Below are positions 8,698 through 18,290 of a stretch of DNA of 64,000 bases, in pieces. Under the pieces are notes generated by a model that was not told the DNA's origin, ran no database searches, and saw nothing but the letters and a program-made list of their open reading frames with translations. The stretch's first letter is position 1, and the number at the start of each line of letters is the position of its first letter. Source of the DNA: an uncultured Eubacteriales bacterium (GTDB taxonomy: Bacteria; Bacillota; Clostridia; TANB77; CAG-508); contig CASEIV010000003.1 of the NCBI GenBank assembly GCA_949288175.1, positions 88,043 through 152,042 on the forward strand, read 5' to 3'. The position numbers were made by a program, and so were the translations under genes.

Positions 8698-10872
8698 ATG
8701 AAATATTTAAAATACTTTTTTAGAAAGATTAAAAAAATGGTAAAAGGCATAATAATAAACGCAACACCTTTTCTATTTTTTATACTCATTATGATTTTAT
8801 ATATAACATCTGAAGGCTATACATGGGAAGATTTTGGTCTTGATGGATTTAGCTTAAATCCCAATGATTACTGCAATTTAACAGATATTGAATACACCGC
8901 AGTTTTACATGATGATCCAAATGGAAATGCTAGTGTTGAAATTACAGAATATTTAACATTTGACGTACATGCAGGTTCACAATCGAATACCTATAAAGAA
9001 TTATGGAGAGAACTTCCTGAAGAATATGTTGATGGATTAAAAGTAACTTATGATGTTGAATCAGTTACACAAATTCTGGACAATGGTCAAGAAATACCTT
9101 ATGCAGAAACTTCTAAAATGTATTGGGAAGATTCCGACTATACCCAAAGTTCAACTATGCGTTGGCATCACAGTGATGGCTCAGGAAGTTATCCAGATAA
9201 TGATGAGTCTTTGCTAATATACATTCCATGGACATATCGAGAAAAAATGACTTTTAAAATTGTATATTCCATGAACAATGCAGCATTAAAATATAATGAT
9301 TGTTCTGAATTATATTTAGCTATGTATTCTGGAAATACGATTACAAAACTAAATTCTTATAAAGCACAAATTCTAATACCAGATGAAATAATGCCCTCTA
9401 CTTACTATGCATATACATTTGGAACGGCTAATAATCGATTGCCGCTTATCGAATCAGATGATATAAATGATGGCTATCATACATTTTCAATTAATTTGGA
9501 TAAGTCTGATTTAAAATTCAATTATCACAATCGTTATATAGAATTTTGTTTATTGACATATGGTGATGATAAACATATTTTTACAAAATATGCACCTAAT
9601 AACAGATATTCAGATGAAAATGTTTTAGAGGAATGTATTGCAGAAAATGAATATTATGAAACGCAAAATAGAAAATTTAATACATATAAAACACTATTAC
9701 TGATAGCATCTATATTTGGTACAATTTTAATAGTGTATACTACAATAAATAAATATAAGAAGACTAAGGAAAAATACAACTTATATGACCCAGAAGTAGA
9801 CTATGATTATTTTAGAGAAATACCAAGTGACTTAGACCCTATTTTTGCTTCTGAGTTAGTATTTATGAAAGATCCTTTTGATGAAAATAAAGAAAAACAA
9901 GAAGAATATGCAGCAATTTTACTTAGTTTAGTAAGAAAAAAATATGTGAACATTACGAAATTAGATAATAATCTTGACTGGGATAGTTCAAATACAGTCA
10001 TTTCTATAGAACCTACTCGCACAAATTACACAACACCAGCTTTTACAGATTCTCCAGATTATTCACCTGAGCCTATTTATACAACAATAAATGAAAACAC
10101 TGGTGATGTTTTAAAACCACTTACTACTTCTGAAAGACTTTATTTAGAATTATTGGAAAGACATTCTAGACCTCATAATTCAATTACCATCAATCAATTA
10201 CAAGAATGTATAGATAATGATTATATATATACAAATGCATTTGTAAAGGATATAGAAAAGAAACCTATTTTAGAAAGTGGTGTCATGCAAGGATATTTTC
10301 AAAGTGCAGATTATGATGCACCAAAAAAAGAACTTAATGAAAGTGCTAAGTCAAGCCTAATTTTAGGATTAATTTTATTAATTGTTATAAATCTAATTTC
10401 CTACTTTACACCTATGGCATTAGCCTTCGGGGCATATACGATTTTTGGAATCGCTTGTTTATGGAAATATTTTTATCTAACTTCAAAAGCAAGTAATTCC
10501 GTTTTATTCACACAATATGGAGCTAATGAACAAGCTAAATGGTATGGTTTATACAATTTCTTAAATAGTGATACTTTGATGAATGAAAAAGAAGTTTATG
10601 AATTACCTTTATGGGAAAAATATTTGATTTACGCAACTGCTTTTGGTATTTCCGAAAAAGTGATAAAAGCAATAAAAATACATGCAGTAGAATTAAATAT
10701 TGATAGCAGTCCTATATTAAACCATCATTTTTATATTCACTCAAGTAGCTTTCATAGGACCTCTAGAGCCTTTGGTCGCTCTATTCATACCTCCTCAAGA
10801 GGCGGTGGATTTGGTGGACATGGTTATGGTGGAGGCGGCCGTGGAGGCGGCGGTGGTGGCGGAGGCCATTAA
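8698..10872 (+). CDS. DUF2207 membrane protein with polyglycine tail
   Basis: An N-terminal hydrophobic segment (about residues 18-38) is followed by a large extracytoplasmic beta-rich domain, EYTAVLHDDPNGNASVEITEYLTF, typical of DUF2207. Then come a membrane segment near residue 335, a cytoplasmic stretch, two more membrane segments near 555-600, and a tail RGGGFGGHGYGGGGRGGGGGGGGH. This order fits DUF2207 proteins of unknown role. The start ATG at 8698 sits 6 nt after GGGGG; an ATG at 8692 has no spacing to it. The gene stands alone on the plus strand. Confidence 0.88.
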   Translation: MKYLKYFFRKIKKMVKGIIINATPFLFFILIMILYITSEGYTWEDFGLDGFSLNPNDYCNLTDIEYTAVLHDDPNGNASVEITEYLTFDVHAGSQSNTYKELWRELPEEYVDGLKVTYDVESVTQILDNGQEIPYAETSKMYWEDSDYTQSSTMRWHHSDGSGSYPDNDESLLIYIPWTYREKMTFKIVYSMNNAALKYNDCSELYLAMYSGNTITKLNSYKAQILIPDEIMPSTYYAYTFGTANNRLPLIESDDINDGYHTFSINLDKSDLKFNYHNRYIEFCLLTYGDDKHIFTKYAPNNRYSDENVLEECIAENEYYETQNRKFNTYKTLLLIASIFGTILIVYTTINKYKKTKEKYNLYDPEVDYDYFREIPSDLDPIFASELVFMKDPFDENKEKQEEYAAILLSLVRKKYVNITKLDNNLDWDSSNTVISIEPTRTNYTTPAFTDSPDYSPEPIYTTINENTGDVLKPLTTSERLYLELLERHSRPHNSITINQLQECIDNDYIYTNAFVKDIEKKPILESGVMQGYFQSADYDAPKKELNESAKSSLILGLILLIVINLISYFTPMALAFGAYTIFGIACLWKYFYLTSKASNSVLFTQYGANEQAKWYGLYNFLNSDTLMNEKEVYELPLWEKYLIYATAFGISEKVIKAIKIHAVELNIDSSPILNHHFYIHSSSFHRTSRAFGRSIHTSSRGGGFGGHGYGGGGRGGGGGGGGH

Positions 10873-10900
10873 TACTACCTAAAAGATATCCTATAAAAGA

Positions 10901-10935
10901 AAAGAAAGAGTGTTAAAATACTCTTTCTTTTTATT
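10901..10935. terminator. Terminator after the DUF2207 gene
   Basis: AAAGAAAGAGT and ACTCTTTCTTT form a stem around TTAAAAT, followed by a T-rich run on the plus strand and an A-rich run before it. It can serve both the DUF2207 gene and the converging minus-strand operon. Confidence 0.8.
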
Positions 10936-10955
10936 TAAAATTTAAATTCTTGCTA

Positions 10956-12419
10956 CTATTGATTCTTCAATATGTCTTTTAATTGTAAACAATTTAATTG
11001 AATATCAAGACTATGTTCTATTTTTTCTCTAGGAATGGTTTTGTAAATTGTTTTTGAAATATATTTTTCTGCAAAATGAATGATTTCTCTATATTCCTTA
11101 ATGTCATCAGGAAAATATATTCCTCCTTTATCTTTATTTTTTATCATCCAGCAAACAGCTGCTAATGCTGACATGGCAACAGGTGTTATTGTTGGTGTTT
11201 GCCAGAAGGATGATTTTTTGTCTTTATATAAAAAATGTTTCTTAATTCTATTTCCCACCCATACTGGCTCAAATTTATCCCCTAATAACAATACTCCTAC
11301 ATATTCTGTACCTCGTTTTATATTTTCTTTGTAAGGAATTTCTGCTCTTTTAGGGTATTTAAATCCTCGTATAATTGAAATATCATCATCTTGTGGCTTA
11401 TGGATATCTGGATGAAGATAATCATTTACTTTCGCTTTTTTTAGGTATTTTACTGCAAATTCACAAGGAGAGTACAAAAATATAACTGTTGGTCTATATA
11501 TAACCTCCTCCCCTCTTTTTACTTCAAGAGATTTTGCTATCGTAATTGTTTCTTCGTGAGGAACTAAAAATCCTTCAAATTCCCCTTTTGGATAATATGT
11601 TTTTCCTACTTTATCAATTGCTATATCTTTAAATTCTAAAAAACCATTTTTTAAATCTAGATTTTTACATTCTTTTTCATAATCGATTTTCTCACTTGTA
11701 CCAATATTCGCAGTTGCTTCACTTAACATTTCGAAGAAAAACGAATCCACTGACCATGTACTATATAGTTTGCTTTCATCAAATTTTTCTTTGATTTCTT
11801 GATAATCATTATCATTTACGTGAATTTCTTTTAGGTCAAGAGCCTTCGCAAGTTCATTGAATTTATTTTCCTTTAAAAGTTTATGATATTCTTCATTATT
11901 CTTAAATTGCTTTTTTACAATGTATTCCAGCCCTGCCTTTACAAAATGAGAAACCAATCCAGGATTATTTCCATGTTGCAACACGATAGGATATTTATTC
12001 ACATTGCTTTTTTGTTTTAATTGATTTCGTAATTCATTTTTTTTCAAATTTTCTTCAAAAATATTATACCAATTATCGCTCCAATCTGTCTCTCCTGTGT
12101 TTAGATACATGATATTTTTATTTGCACACCATTCTATGAAATCTTTTGTACCAACACTATCAGCAAAATCAATTAATAAATCGCCCTCTTCTAAATATTT
12201 TGAAAATATGCTTTTGAAATTTTCTCTATTAATATCCGCTACAAGGAAGTTCCCCATCTTCCCTCCAAGTTCGAGAAAAAAAGTATATTCCAGCTTATCC
12301 CTAGATATTACGAAATATTTGTCTTTATCATATTTTATTTCTTTGGAAATTTTTTCGAAAAAACTTTTTCCTACTGCACCAAATCCAAATTGTACTATTT
12401 TATTTTTAAATTCAATCAT
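10956..12419 (-). CDS. Homospermidine-synthase-like enzyme (saccharopine dehydrogenase fold)
   Basis: A 487-residue protein starting with a Rossmann dinucleotide motif VQFGFGAVGKS at residues 9-19. LLIDFADSVGTKDFIEWCANKNIMYLNTGETDW and VLQHGNNPGLVSHFVKAGLEYI match bacterial homospermidine synthase (about 480 aa), which builds homospermidine from putrescine, or from putrescine and spermidine, using NAD. It is the last gene of a tight minus-strand unit (5 nt after the previous stop) with a GSP-synthase-like ATP-grasp enzyme. That context suggests the polyamine is joined to an acid or peptide. The exact substrate is inference. Confidence 0.8.
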   Translation of the reverse strand: MIEFKNKIVQFGFGAVGKSFFEKISKEIKYDKDKYFVISRDKLEYTFFLELGGKMGNFLVADINRENFKSIFSKYLEEGDLLIDFADSVGTKDFIEWCANKNIMYLNTGETDWSDNWYNIFEENLKKNELRNQLKQKSNVNKYPIVLQHGNNPGLVSHFVKAGLEYIVKKQFKNNEEYHKLLKENKFNELAKALDLKEIHVNDNDYQEIKEKFDESKLYSTWSVDSFFFEMLSEATANIGTSEKIDYEKECKNLDLKNGFLEFKDIAIDKVGKTYYPKGEFEGFLVPHEETITIAKSLEVKRGEEVIYRPTVIFLYSPCEFAVKYLKKAKVNDYLHPDIHKPQDDDISIIRGFKYPKRAEIPYKENIKRGTEYVGVLLLGDKFEPVWVGNRIKKHFLYKDKKSSFWQTPTITPVAMSALAAVCWMIKNKDKGGIYFPDDIKEYREIIHFAEKYISKTIYKTIPREKIEHSLDIQLNCLQLKDILKNQ

Positions 12420-12423
12420 TGTT

Positions 12424-13086
12424 CTATATTTCTTCTTTCTCTAATCGTTCTTTTATTGTTTTTGTTAATATAACTTTTTTTGGAAATACATATCCATCTG
12501 TTATATAAATCTCCATTCCTTTTTCTTGAAATTTTAAGAAAATCTTTTTCAAGTCTGGGTGAATTTTATCTCCTACCACTATGATTTTAACTATACCATT
12601 TTTCTTAAAATATTCAAATGTTGGAATATCTTGTTTGTATAAATCCCAACTATTATCAAAAATAGATTCCTTTGCTCTATATCTATTTGTTCTATAGCTA
12701 TCAAGCAAAAAAGCTGGGTTTGCATCATTTTTTAGTTGTATATTTTTTAATTTTTCACTTCCATTTATTAAGCAACTTTCAATTAAATACGTATTTGTCG
12801 TTGCTTGTGCGTCTTGTTGTTCATCCGTTCCGTTAAAAACTGGTATTGGTCTATAACCTAGATGTGCTAAATCGATTCCCAATTCTATACTTTCTTTACC
12901 TGGTAAATCAATAAATATCGCTGTATCTTGTTGATATTCTTTTAAAAACATTGCTTTTCTATCTAGCCAATCACCAATAGGTTGTCTATGATAAGTATCA
13001 ATTGCAACAAATGGTACTGGTCTCACCCATTCTGTCCATTTCGCACCTTCAGGTGCATATATTTTATATATTTCTTTTCCTCTCAT
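12424..13086 (-). CDS. Unknown protein in the polyamine/ATP-grasp operon
   Basis: Not recognised. A 220-residue soluble protein without signal peptide or membrane segment. Possible conserved points are the W-rich start KWTEWVRPVPFVAIDTYHR, an alternating hydrophobic strand TAIFIDLPGKESIELGIDLAHLGYRPIPVFNGTDEQ, LLDSYRTNRYR, and a second strand-turn VKIIVVGDKIHPDLKKIFLKFQEKGMEIYITDGY. Two beta-alpha units suggest an alpha/beta enzyme or binding domain. It lies 11 nt after the ATP-grasp gene and 4 nt before the homospermidine-synthase-like gene, so it is almost certainly co-translated with them. Confidence 0.8.
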   Translation of the reverse strand: MRGKEIYKIYAPEGAKWTEWVRPVPFVAIDTYHRQPIGDWLDRKAMFLKEYQQDTAIFIDLPGKESIELGIDLAHLGYRPIPVFNGTDEQQDAQATTNTYLIESCLINGSEKLKNIQLKNDANPAFLLDSYRTNRYRAKESIFDNSWDLYKQDIPTFEYFKKNGIVKIIVVGDKIHPDLKKIFLKFQEKGMEIYITDGYVFPKKVILTKTIKERLEKEEI

Positions 13087-13097
13087 TTTCTTACCCT

Positions 13098-14303
13098 CTA
13101 TTTTTCAATTAATACTGGAATATCTTCTGCATAAGAATCAATTCTTGGATATGGACTCATTCGTGCATAATATCCAGCATGCTCTCCTTCTATTGTATAT
13201 GAGCCAAGACAAATATGGTATTCTTTTCCATCTTCACTTTTTAATGGTTTACTTTGGAAGTTTTTCTGCGCTAAGTATTGTTTTGGATGCTTTTTTACAT
13301 CTTGTAAAATTCTTTCATATTCATCATCTTTACACGCTTCTTTAATTGAAATCCTCTCTCCTACTCTACCATAAACTGGTTTATATATAAACCCTTCTTT
13401 TTTTCCTACATCCTTTACTTCTACTGTTTCTGGCAATAATGTTTTCCACGTTTTCATACGAATACCAGCTTTTTCTAGTTCTTCCCAAACAAACGGAAAT
13501 CTTTTGCTTTGAGCATATATGCTAATAGGATGGTTGCAAGATTTCGTTATGGTGTTGAAGTATCCATCCCATCTGCGTGGTTTCATTTGGATAAGCCATT
13601 CCAACGGAGTAAATCTAAAAATTAAATCTATACTTTCTTGATTATTATCTAAAATACAATAAGCTTTTTTATCTTTAAAATTAATATGATCTACTGCTCC
13701 ATAAATAATCTTGTAACCTTCCTTTTCAAGCCTATCTCCTAAATATTGCATAACTTGTCTATCATCACTAAAGCAAGTACAATGTACCATCATAATCGTT
13801 CCTTTTTTGTTTAATTTGTTGTTTATTGTATCTACCATTTTTTCGCCAAATGAATGATATTCTAATTCAGGCATATTTATCATTTTACGTGCTATATCTG
13901 GTAATAGTGAACTTTCTGCAAAACCTCCTGGACAATCACTATTTACTTCAGTCACAACCCAATGATTGTCTGTGCTTGGATGAAAATCATATCTCATAAG
14001 TCTAATATTTTGCGTTTTATCATAAGTTTGCATATTTGGTATTTGCTCTAAAATTTGTTTAGGAAGTGCTAATTTTTTTGCAAGTTTACGATTTTGATTT
14101 AAATATTCTTCTGCTAATCTAGTTTCTTTATCTAAACTTTTGGTAAGCTTAATGATTTCTTCATTTTCTTTTTGCGTTAATATCAATATATGTTTTGATA
14201 AAGTGTTACTATCACAAAACTGTGGATCCCATTTATAGCAGTCAAACATGGCCTGAATTTTATATTCATAATATCTATCTTCGGGAATCTTGATTAATTT
14301 CAT
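13098..14303 (-). CDS. Glutathionylspermidine-synthase-like ATP-grasp ligase
   Basis: A 401-residue protein with features of the GSP-synthase C-domain family (YgiC/YjfC relatives): RYDFHPSTDNHWVVTEVNSDCPGGFAESSLLPD near residue 105, where a glutamate/asparagine pair binds metal-ATP in relatives, and GFIYKPVYGRVGERISI near residue 310, the ATP-grasp lysine and glycine loop. Known relatives form an amide bond between a carboxylate and an amine, often a polyamine. No amidase (CHAP) domain is present. The homospermidine-synthase-like enzyme two genes downstream makes a polyamine acceptor plausible. The acid partner is unknown. Confidence 0.8.
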   Translation of the reverse strand: MKLIKIPEDRYYEYKIQAMFDCYKWDPQFCDSNTLSKHILILTQKENEEIIKLTKSLDKETRLAEEYLNQNRKLAKKLALPKQILEQIPNMQTYDKTQNIRLMRYDFHPSTDNHWVVTEVNSDCPGGFAESSLLPDIARKMINMPELEYHSFGEKMVDTINNKLNKKGTIMMVHCTCFSDDRQVMQYLGDRLEKEGYKIIYGAVDHINFKDKKAYCILDNNQESIDLIFRFTPLEWLIQMKPRRWDGYFNTITKSCNHPISIYAQSKRFPFVWEELEKAGIRMKTWKTLLPETVEVKDVGKKEGFIYKPVYGRVGERISIKEACKDDEYERILQDVKKHPKQYLAQKNFQSKPLKSEDGKEYHICLGSYTIEGEHAGYYARMSPYPRIDSYAEDIPVLIEK

Positions 14304-14339
14304 AACCTCTCTCTTTTCTCTACAAATTACAATTTTTCA

Positions 14340-14852
14340 TTATATTCCAAATTCTTTAGCATATTGGACAACACCTGTTATTTCTATGTCTGTATCATTC
14401 AATTTCATAGCCATAAAATTTTCATTAGCCACATCAAAAGGTGCTTGTATTCCATATTGTGTTGCTGGAATGTATCCAAACTTTGGATAATAATTTTCAC
14501 TTCCTAATACAATAGAATAATGATATCCTAGCTGTTTTGCTATCTTATGTCCTTGCTCAATTAGCATACTACCAATTCCTTGTTTTTGATATTCTGGTAA
14601 TACAGCAAGTGGTGCTAACGCTATTTCTTCATGATTTTCTATTTCTATTTTTGTAAATAAAATATATCCTACAATTTTATCCTCTTTAACAGCTACTAAT
14701 GACAATTCTGGAATAAAACTATCACTATTTCTTAAGTCCACTACCAAATCCTGTTCATTTCCATCACTATGTTCTGCCGTTTCAAATGCTGTTTTGACAA
14801 CCATATATACTTCTTCATAATCTTTTTGATTTTCTTGTCTTATTTCTATCAT
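14340..14852 (-). CDS. GNAT N-acetyltransferase (YhbS-like)
   Basis: A 170-residue GNAT protein: IALAPLAVLPEYQKQGIGSMLIEQGHKIAKQLGYHYSIVLGSENYYPKFGYIPA contains the acetyl-CoA loop QKQGIG and the YhbS-type VLGSENYYPKFGY segment. It is 36 nt upstream of the ATP-grasp ligase on the same strand, so it may be the first gene of the polyamine unit and acetylate a polyamine or the finished product; that link is inference. Ribosome site AGGAG is good. Confidence 0.82.
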   Translation of the reverse strand: MIEIRQENQKDYEEVYMVVKTAFETAEHSDGNEQDLVVDLRNSDSFIPELSLVAVKEDKIVGYILFTKIEIENHEEIALAPLAVLPEYQKQGIGSMLIEQGHKIAKQLGYHYSIVLGSENYYPKFGYIPATQYGIQAPFDVANENFMAMKLNDTDIEITGVVQYAKEFGI

Positions 14853-14974
14853 ATTACATTCTCCTCACAACTTGTTATTATCCATCTAAGCATATCATAA
14901 AAAAGAAAATTATTCTATATATCAGACCAAAGCCTGTAAAATAATTTTCTAAAAGGTAATATTTTGTTAAATAT

Positions 14975-17282
14975 TTATGGTGCTTTACATAACTTTCTTT
15001 TTATAAAAATAATCACATAGCTAATTATCGCTAAAATCGCAACAATTCCTATTTGCTCAACTACCAATGGTGATAATTTTAATAAATTTCTAAATAGATA
15101 TGCTGCCACATAGAATCCTACAGCTGTTGTACTAAATAAAAATGCATGAACTTTATTAAATGGCATACAGACCTCTTGAACGGCTAATATACTTACAAAT
15201 CCAATTAATAGGTACATCATAGTAGTTAATGTATTTTGCTCTATTCCCATACCATTTCCTAAAACTGTTAAAACAATTATATTTAACATAATTACAATAG
15301 CAAATGGAAGTGCATTTGTTAAGGCTGTTTTTAAAAATGTTCCTTTGATTGGTTTTTCATTTCTTTCAAAAGATACAAAGAAAGAGGTATATGCTTCAAT
15401 TACTAAATCAATTAATGTAATTTGTATTGGTATGAATGGGAATTCCATATTGGTTAATATACAAAATACAGATAATAGAACAGAATATATAGTCTTAATA
15501 AAGAATATTCTTGCAACACTTGTAATGTTATTAACAACTCTTCTTCCTTCCATTAGTACATCTTTTAAAACACTAAAATCTGAATTTAATAATACAATTT
15601 GAGATACTTGTTTTGCGCTATCTGTTGCATCTGGAAGTGTAATACTACAGTCTGCTTCACGAAGTGCAATGACATCATTGACACCATCTCCTGTCATGGC
15701 TACTTTATGCCCTTTTTCTTGCAATGCTTTTACAATAATACTTTTTTGATGTGGTAACACTCTTGCAAAAATACTGTATCTATCTACTAGGTTTGCAATT
15801 TCATCATCATTTTTTATGGTTGATAAATCTATGTAAGAATCATAGTTTTCAAGGCCTGCTGTTCTTGCTATATTAGATACAGTAAGAGGATTATCTCCTG
15901 AAACGACTTTTACTTCAACACCTTGCTTTTTAAAATATCCTAACATTTCTTTTGCATTTTTTCTTAAAGGATCTTCTACTATGATAGATGCAACCACTTC
16001 TAACTCTGGTAGTTCTGGTGTATGAATCACTTTATTGGTGTATGCAATTCCTAAAACTCTTTTTCCTCTTTTTTGTAAATCTATCATTTCTTCTGGCATC
16101 TGTACCTTACTTTTTTCGAATAATCTTTCAGGCGCTCCCATAACAACTGTTCCCATATTTTCAAAAGAGATAGCACTCCACTTTCTTTCTGATGAAAATG
16201 GTATTTTTTCTATAGTGTTATATACAGTATCTCCTTTAAAATATTTCTTCATCGCTTTAAATGTCGCATTATTATCCTCCATACCATTTACAAATGCTAC
16301 CATCATTTCGTTAAATGGCTTTGGTAATATGGCTTCATCATACATTTTTACTTCTGAAACTTTCATTTTACCAGTTGTAATCGTCCCTGTTTTGTCTAAG
16401 CATATGGTATCTATATGTGCCAGTGATTCTATACTATATAATTCTTGCACAAGTACTTGTTTTTTGGCTAATTTAATAACCCCTGATTCTAAAGAAATCG
16501 TAATTAATAAGATTAACCCTTTTGGTAACATTCCGAAGTAACGCTGCTGCTGTTGCAATAACTGATTGTGTGATATCTGTTTGTCTTGTAATATATGCTT
16601 GTATAAATAGAATAATTCCAAATGGAATAATAACAAAACTTGTAAATCTTGTTACTTTTTTCATAGAATTGATTAATTCTGAATTGTTAGATTTTTGTTT
16701 TTTCGCTGAACTAATAATCCTATTAGCAAAATTATTCTCTCCTACTTTTTCTATTTTGGCATAACATTTTCCACTAACCACATAACTTCCGGAAAGCAAT
16801 GTGTCTTTTTCACTTTTTAAGATTAAATCTGATTCTCCTGTAAGTAGAGATTCATTAACTTCTATTTCTCCACTGATAATTTGTGCATCCGATGGAATTT
16901 GATCTCCTTGTGCTAAAACAATTGTATCTCCTAATACGATTTCTTCTACATCTATTTTTTTCTCTTTTCCATTTCTTATAACAGTTGCTTTTGCTGTATT
17001 TAGAATGGATAATTTTTTCACCAAATTTTTTCCATGGATTTCTTGTATAATACCAATTAAAACATTTACTGTGATAATTGCAAAAAAGAATACATTTGTA
17101 TATGCTTTTACTGAAATTAATGCAATCGCAATTATCAAATTATATAAATTAAATAATGTAAATACATTATCAGCGATAATCTTCCAATTTGATTTTAAAT
17201 TGTCTTTTGGCAGTGTATTCACATTTTCTTTTTGTATTTGTTCTTCTACTTCTTTGTTTGATAATCCTTGTATTTTTTCCAT
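14975..17282 (-). pseudogene. Cation-transporting P-type ATPase with a 1-bp frameshift
   Basis: Two overlapping frames form one P-type ATPase of about 768 residues. The 5' part (17282 to about 16535) holds the actuator domain with VNESLLTGESDLI and membrane segments ending TQSVIATAAALL. The 3' part continues GMLPKGLILLITISLESG, then the phosphorylation site CLDKTGTIT, MTGDGVNDVIALREAD, and six membrane segments. Deleting the G at 16535 restores AAALLGMLPKGL exactly. It may be a real mutation, a programmed event or a sequence error. The ion is not identifiable. An ECF-type promoter lies at 17330-17354. Confidence 0.9.
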
Positions 17283-17329
17283 TTTTTAATTTCCTTCCTT
17301 TCTTTTATCATAAGTCTTAACATTTATTA

Positions 17330-17354
17330 CACGATGAAAAAACAAAAAGGTTGG
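17330..17354 (-). promoter_or_regulatory. ECF-type promoter of the P-type ATPase gene
   Basis: On the minus strand the sequence reads CCAAC, then 16 nt, then CGTG followed by TAATAAATG. The same words with the same 16-nt spacing occur upstream of the ECF sigma gene at 20050-20074, which argues that this sigma factor reads both. Confidence 0.7.
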
Positions 17355-17390
17355 AAAATTTTTAAAAAAATTGTCAATAATACAAAAAAA

Positions 17391-17450
17391 CAGAATTAAG
17401 TATGTATTGCACAAACCATTTGTAGTTTTACAACATCTCCTAATTCTGCT
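17391..17450. terminator. Probable terminator between Fic gene and ATPase gene
   Basis: CAGAATTAAG and CTAATTCTG pair across a long loop, with A-rich and T-rich flanks. It lies just downstream of the Fic gene stop on the minus strand. Confidence 0.4.
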
Positions 17451-17473
17451 TTTAATATTATTCTTATAAATTT

Positions 17474-18136
17474 CTAGTTATTTTCAAAAACAATTCCATC
17501 GATACACTCATCAAAAATAAATTGTTTAATTTTCTCTTTGTTATTTGTACTATAAAATTCAGATAACAAAATTGTAAAATCTTTTAACTTATTATCTGGA
17601 ACTTTTATAATTCCACAACCATTTTCAATCATAATCTTATTAGCACAAATTGTACTTGTTCTTTTATTTCCATCCCAAAACAATTGACTTCTTATACCAT
17701 ATAACATATACTCTATTGCTCTTTCTGTAGCATTTTCTATTTGCAATATATGCGTTATCTGTTGTTTTACTTTTTCTTCACTTGGTATTTCAGGAATATA
17801 ATCTGTTCCAGTTATTTGCACTTTACCTTGTCTTAATACTCCCCAAGCAATACTTTCATTTCTTGCTACAAATTCATTTATTTTACAAATAAAATCAAGG
17901 TCAAAAGCTTTGTCTACATTATTTATAACATATTTCCAAGCATCTCTTAAATTTAATATACATTGAATTTCATCTATTTTTAAATTTGGAACATTAACCC
18001 CTTCCAATATTGTTTTAGTCTCTGGAAAAGTTATGTTTAAACCTTCCATTCTTGCATTGGCATATATATTATCTACTAAATTTCTTTTTGCTAAAAATTT
18101 ATTTTGTTCTTTTGTTAAATTATATTTATCATTCAT
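17474..18136 (-). CDS. Fic-domain protein with a variant active site
   Basis: A 220-residue Fic/DOC-family protein. The core motif is at residues 151-161: QLFWDGNKRTS, against the classic HxFx(D/E)GNGRxxR. The catalytic histidine is replaced by glutamine, while the D-G-N core and arginine are kept. VDNIYANARMEGLNITF at residues 21-37 resembles the autoinhibitory (S/T)xxxE(G/N) helix. Most Fic enzymes transfer AMP to proteins; loss of the histidine suggests altered or absent AMP-transfer. No antitoxin partner is adjacent. Confidence 0.82.
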   Translation of the reverse strand: MNDKYNLTKEQNKFLAKRNLVDNIYANARMEGLNITFPETKTILEGVNVPNLKIDEIQCILNLRDAWKYVINNVDKAFDLDFICKINEFVARNESIAWGVLRQGKVQITGTDYIPEIPSEEKVKQQITHILQIENATERAIEYMLYGIRSQLFWDGNKRTSTICANKIMIENGCGIIKVPDNKLKDFTILLSEFYSTNNKEKIKQFIFDECIDGIVFENN

Positions 18137-18290
18137 TTTTTCAAGTCCTTTCTCAAATTTGTATAATTTCTATTTTATTTTTCAAATCTCTTTTGACTTG
18201 TTGGTGTTTCAATTTTTTCTTCTGACTACTTTTATATTATACTACAAAACACTTAAATTTACTATACTTTTAGACATTTTTATACATAAA

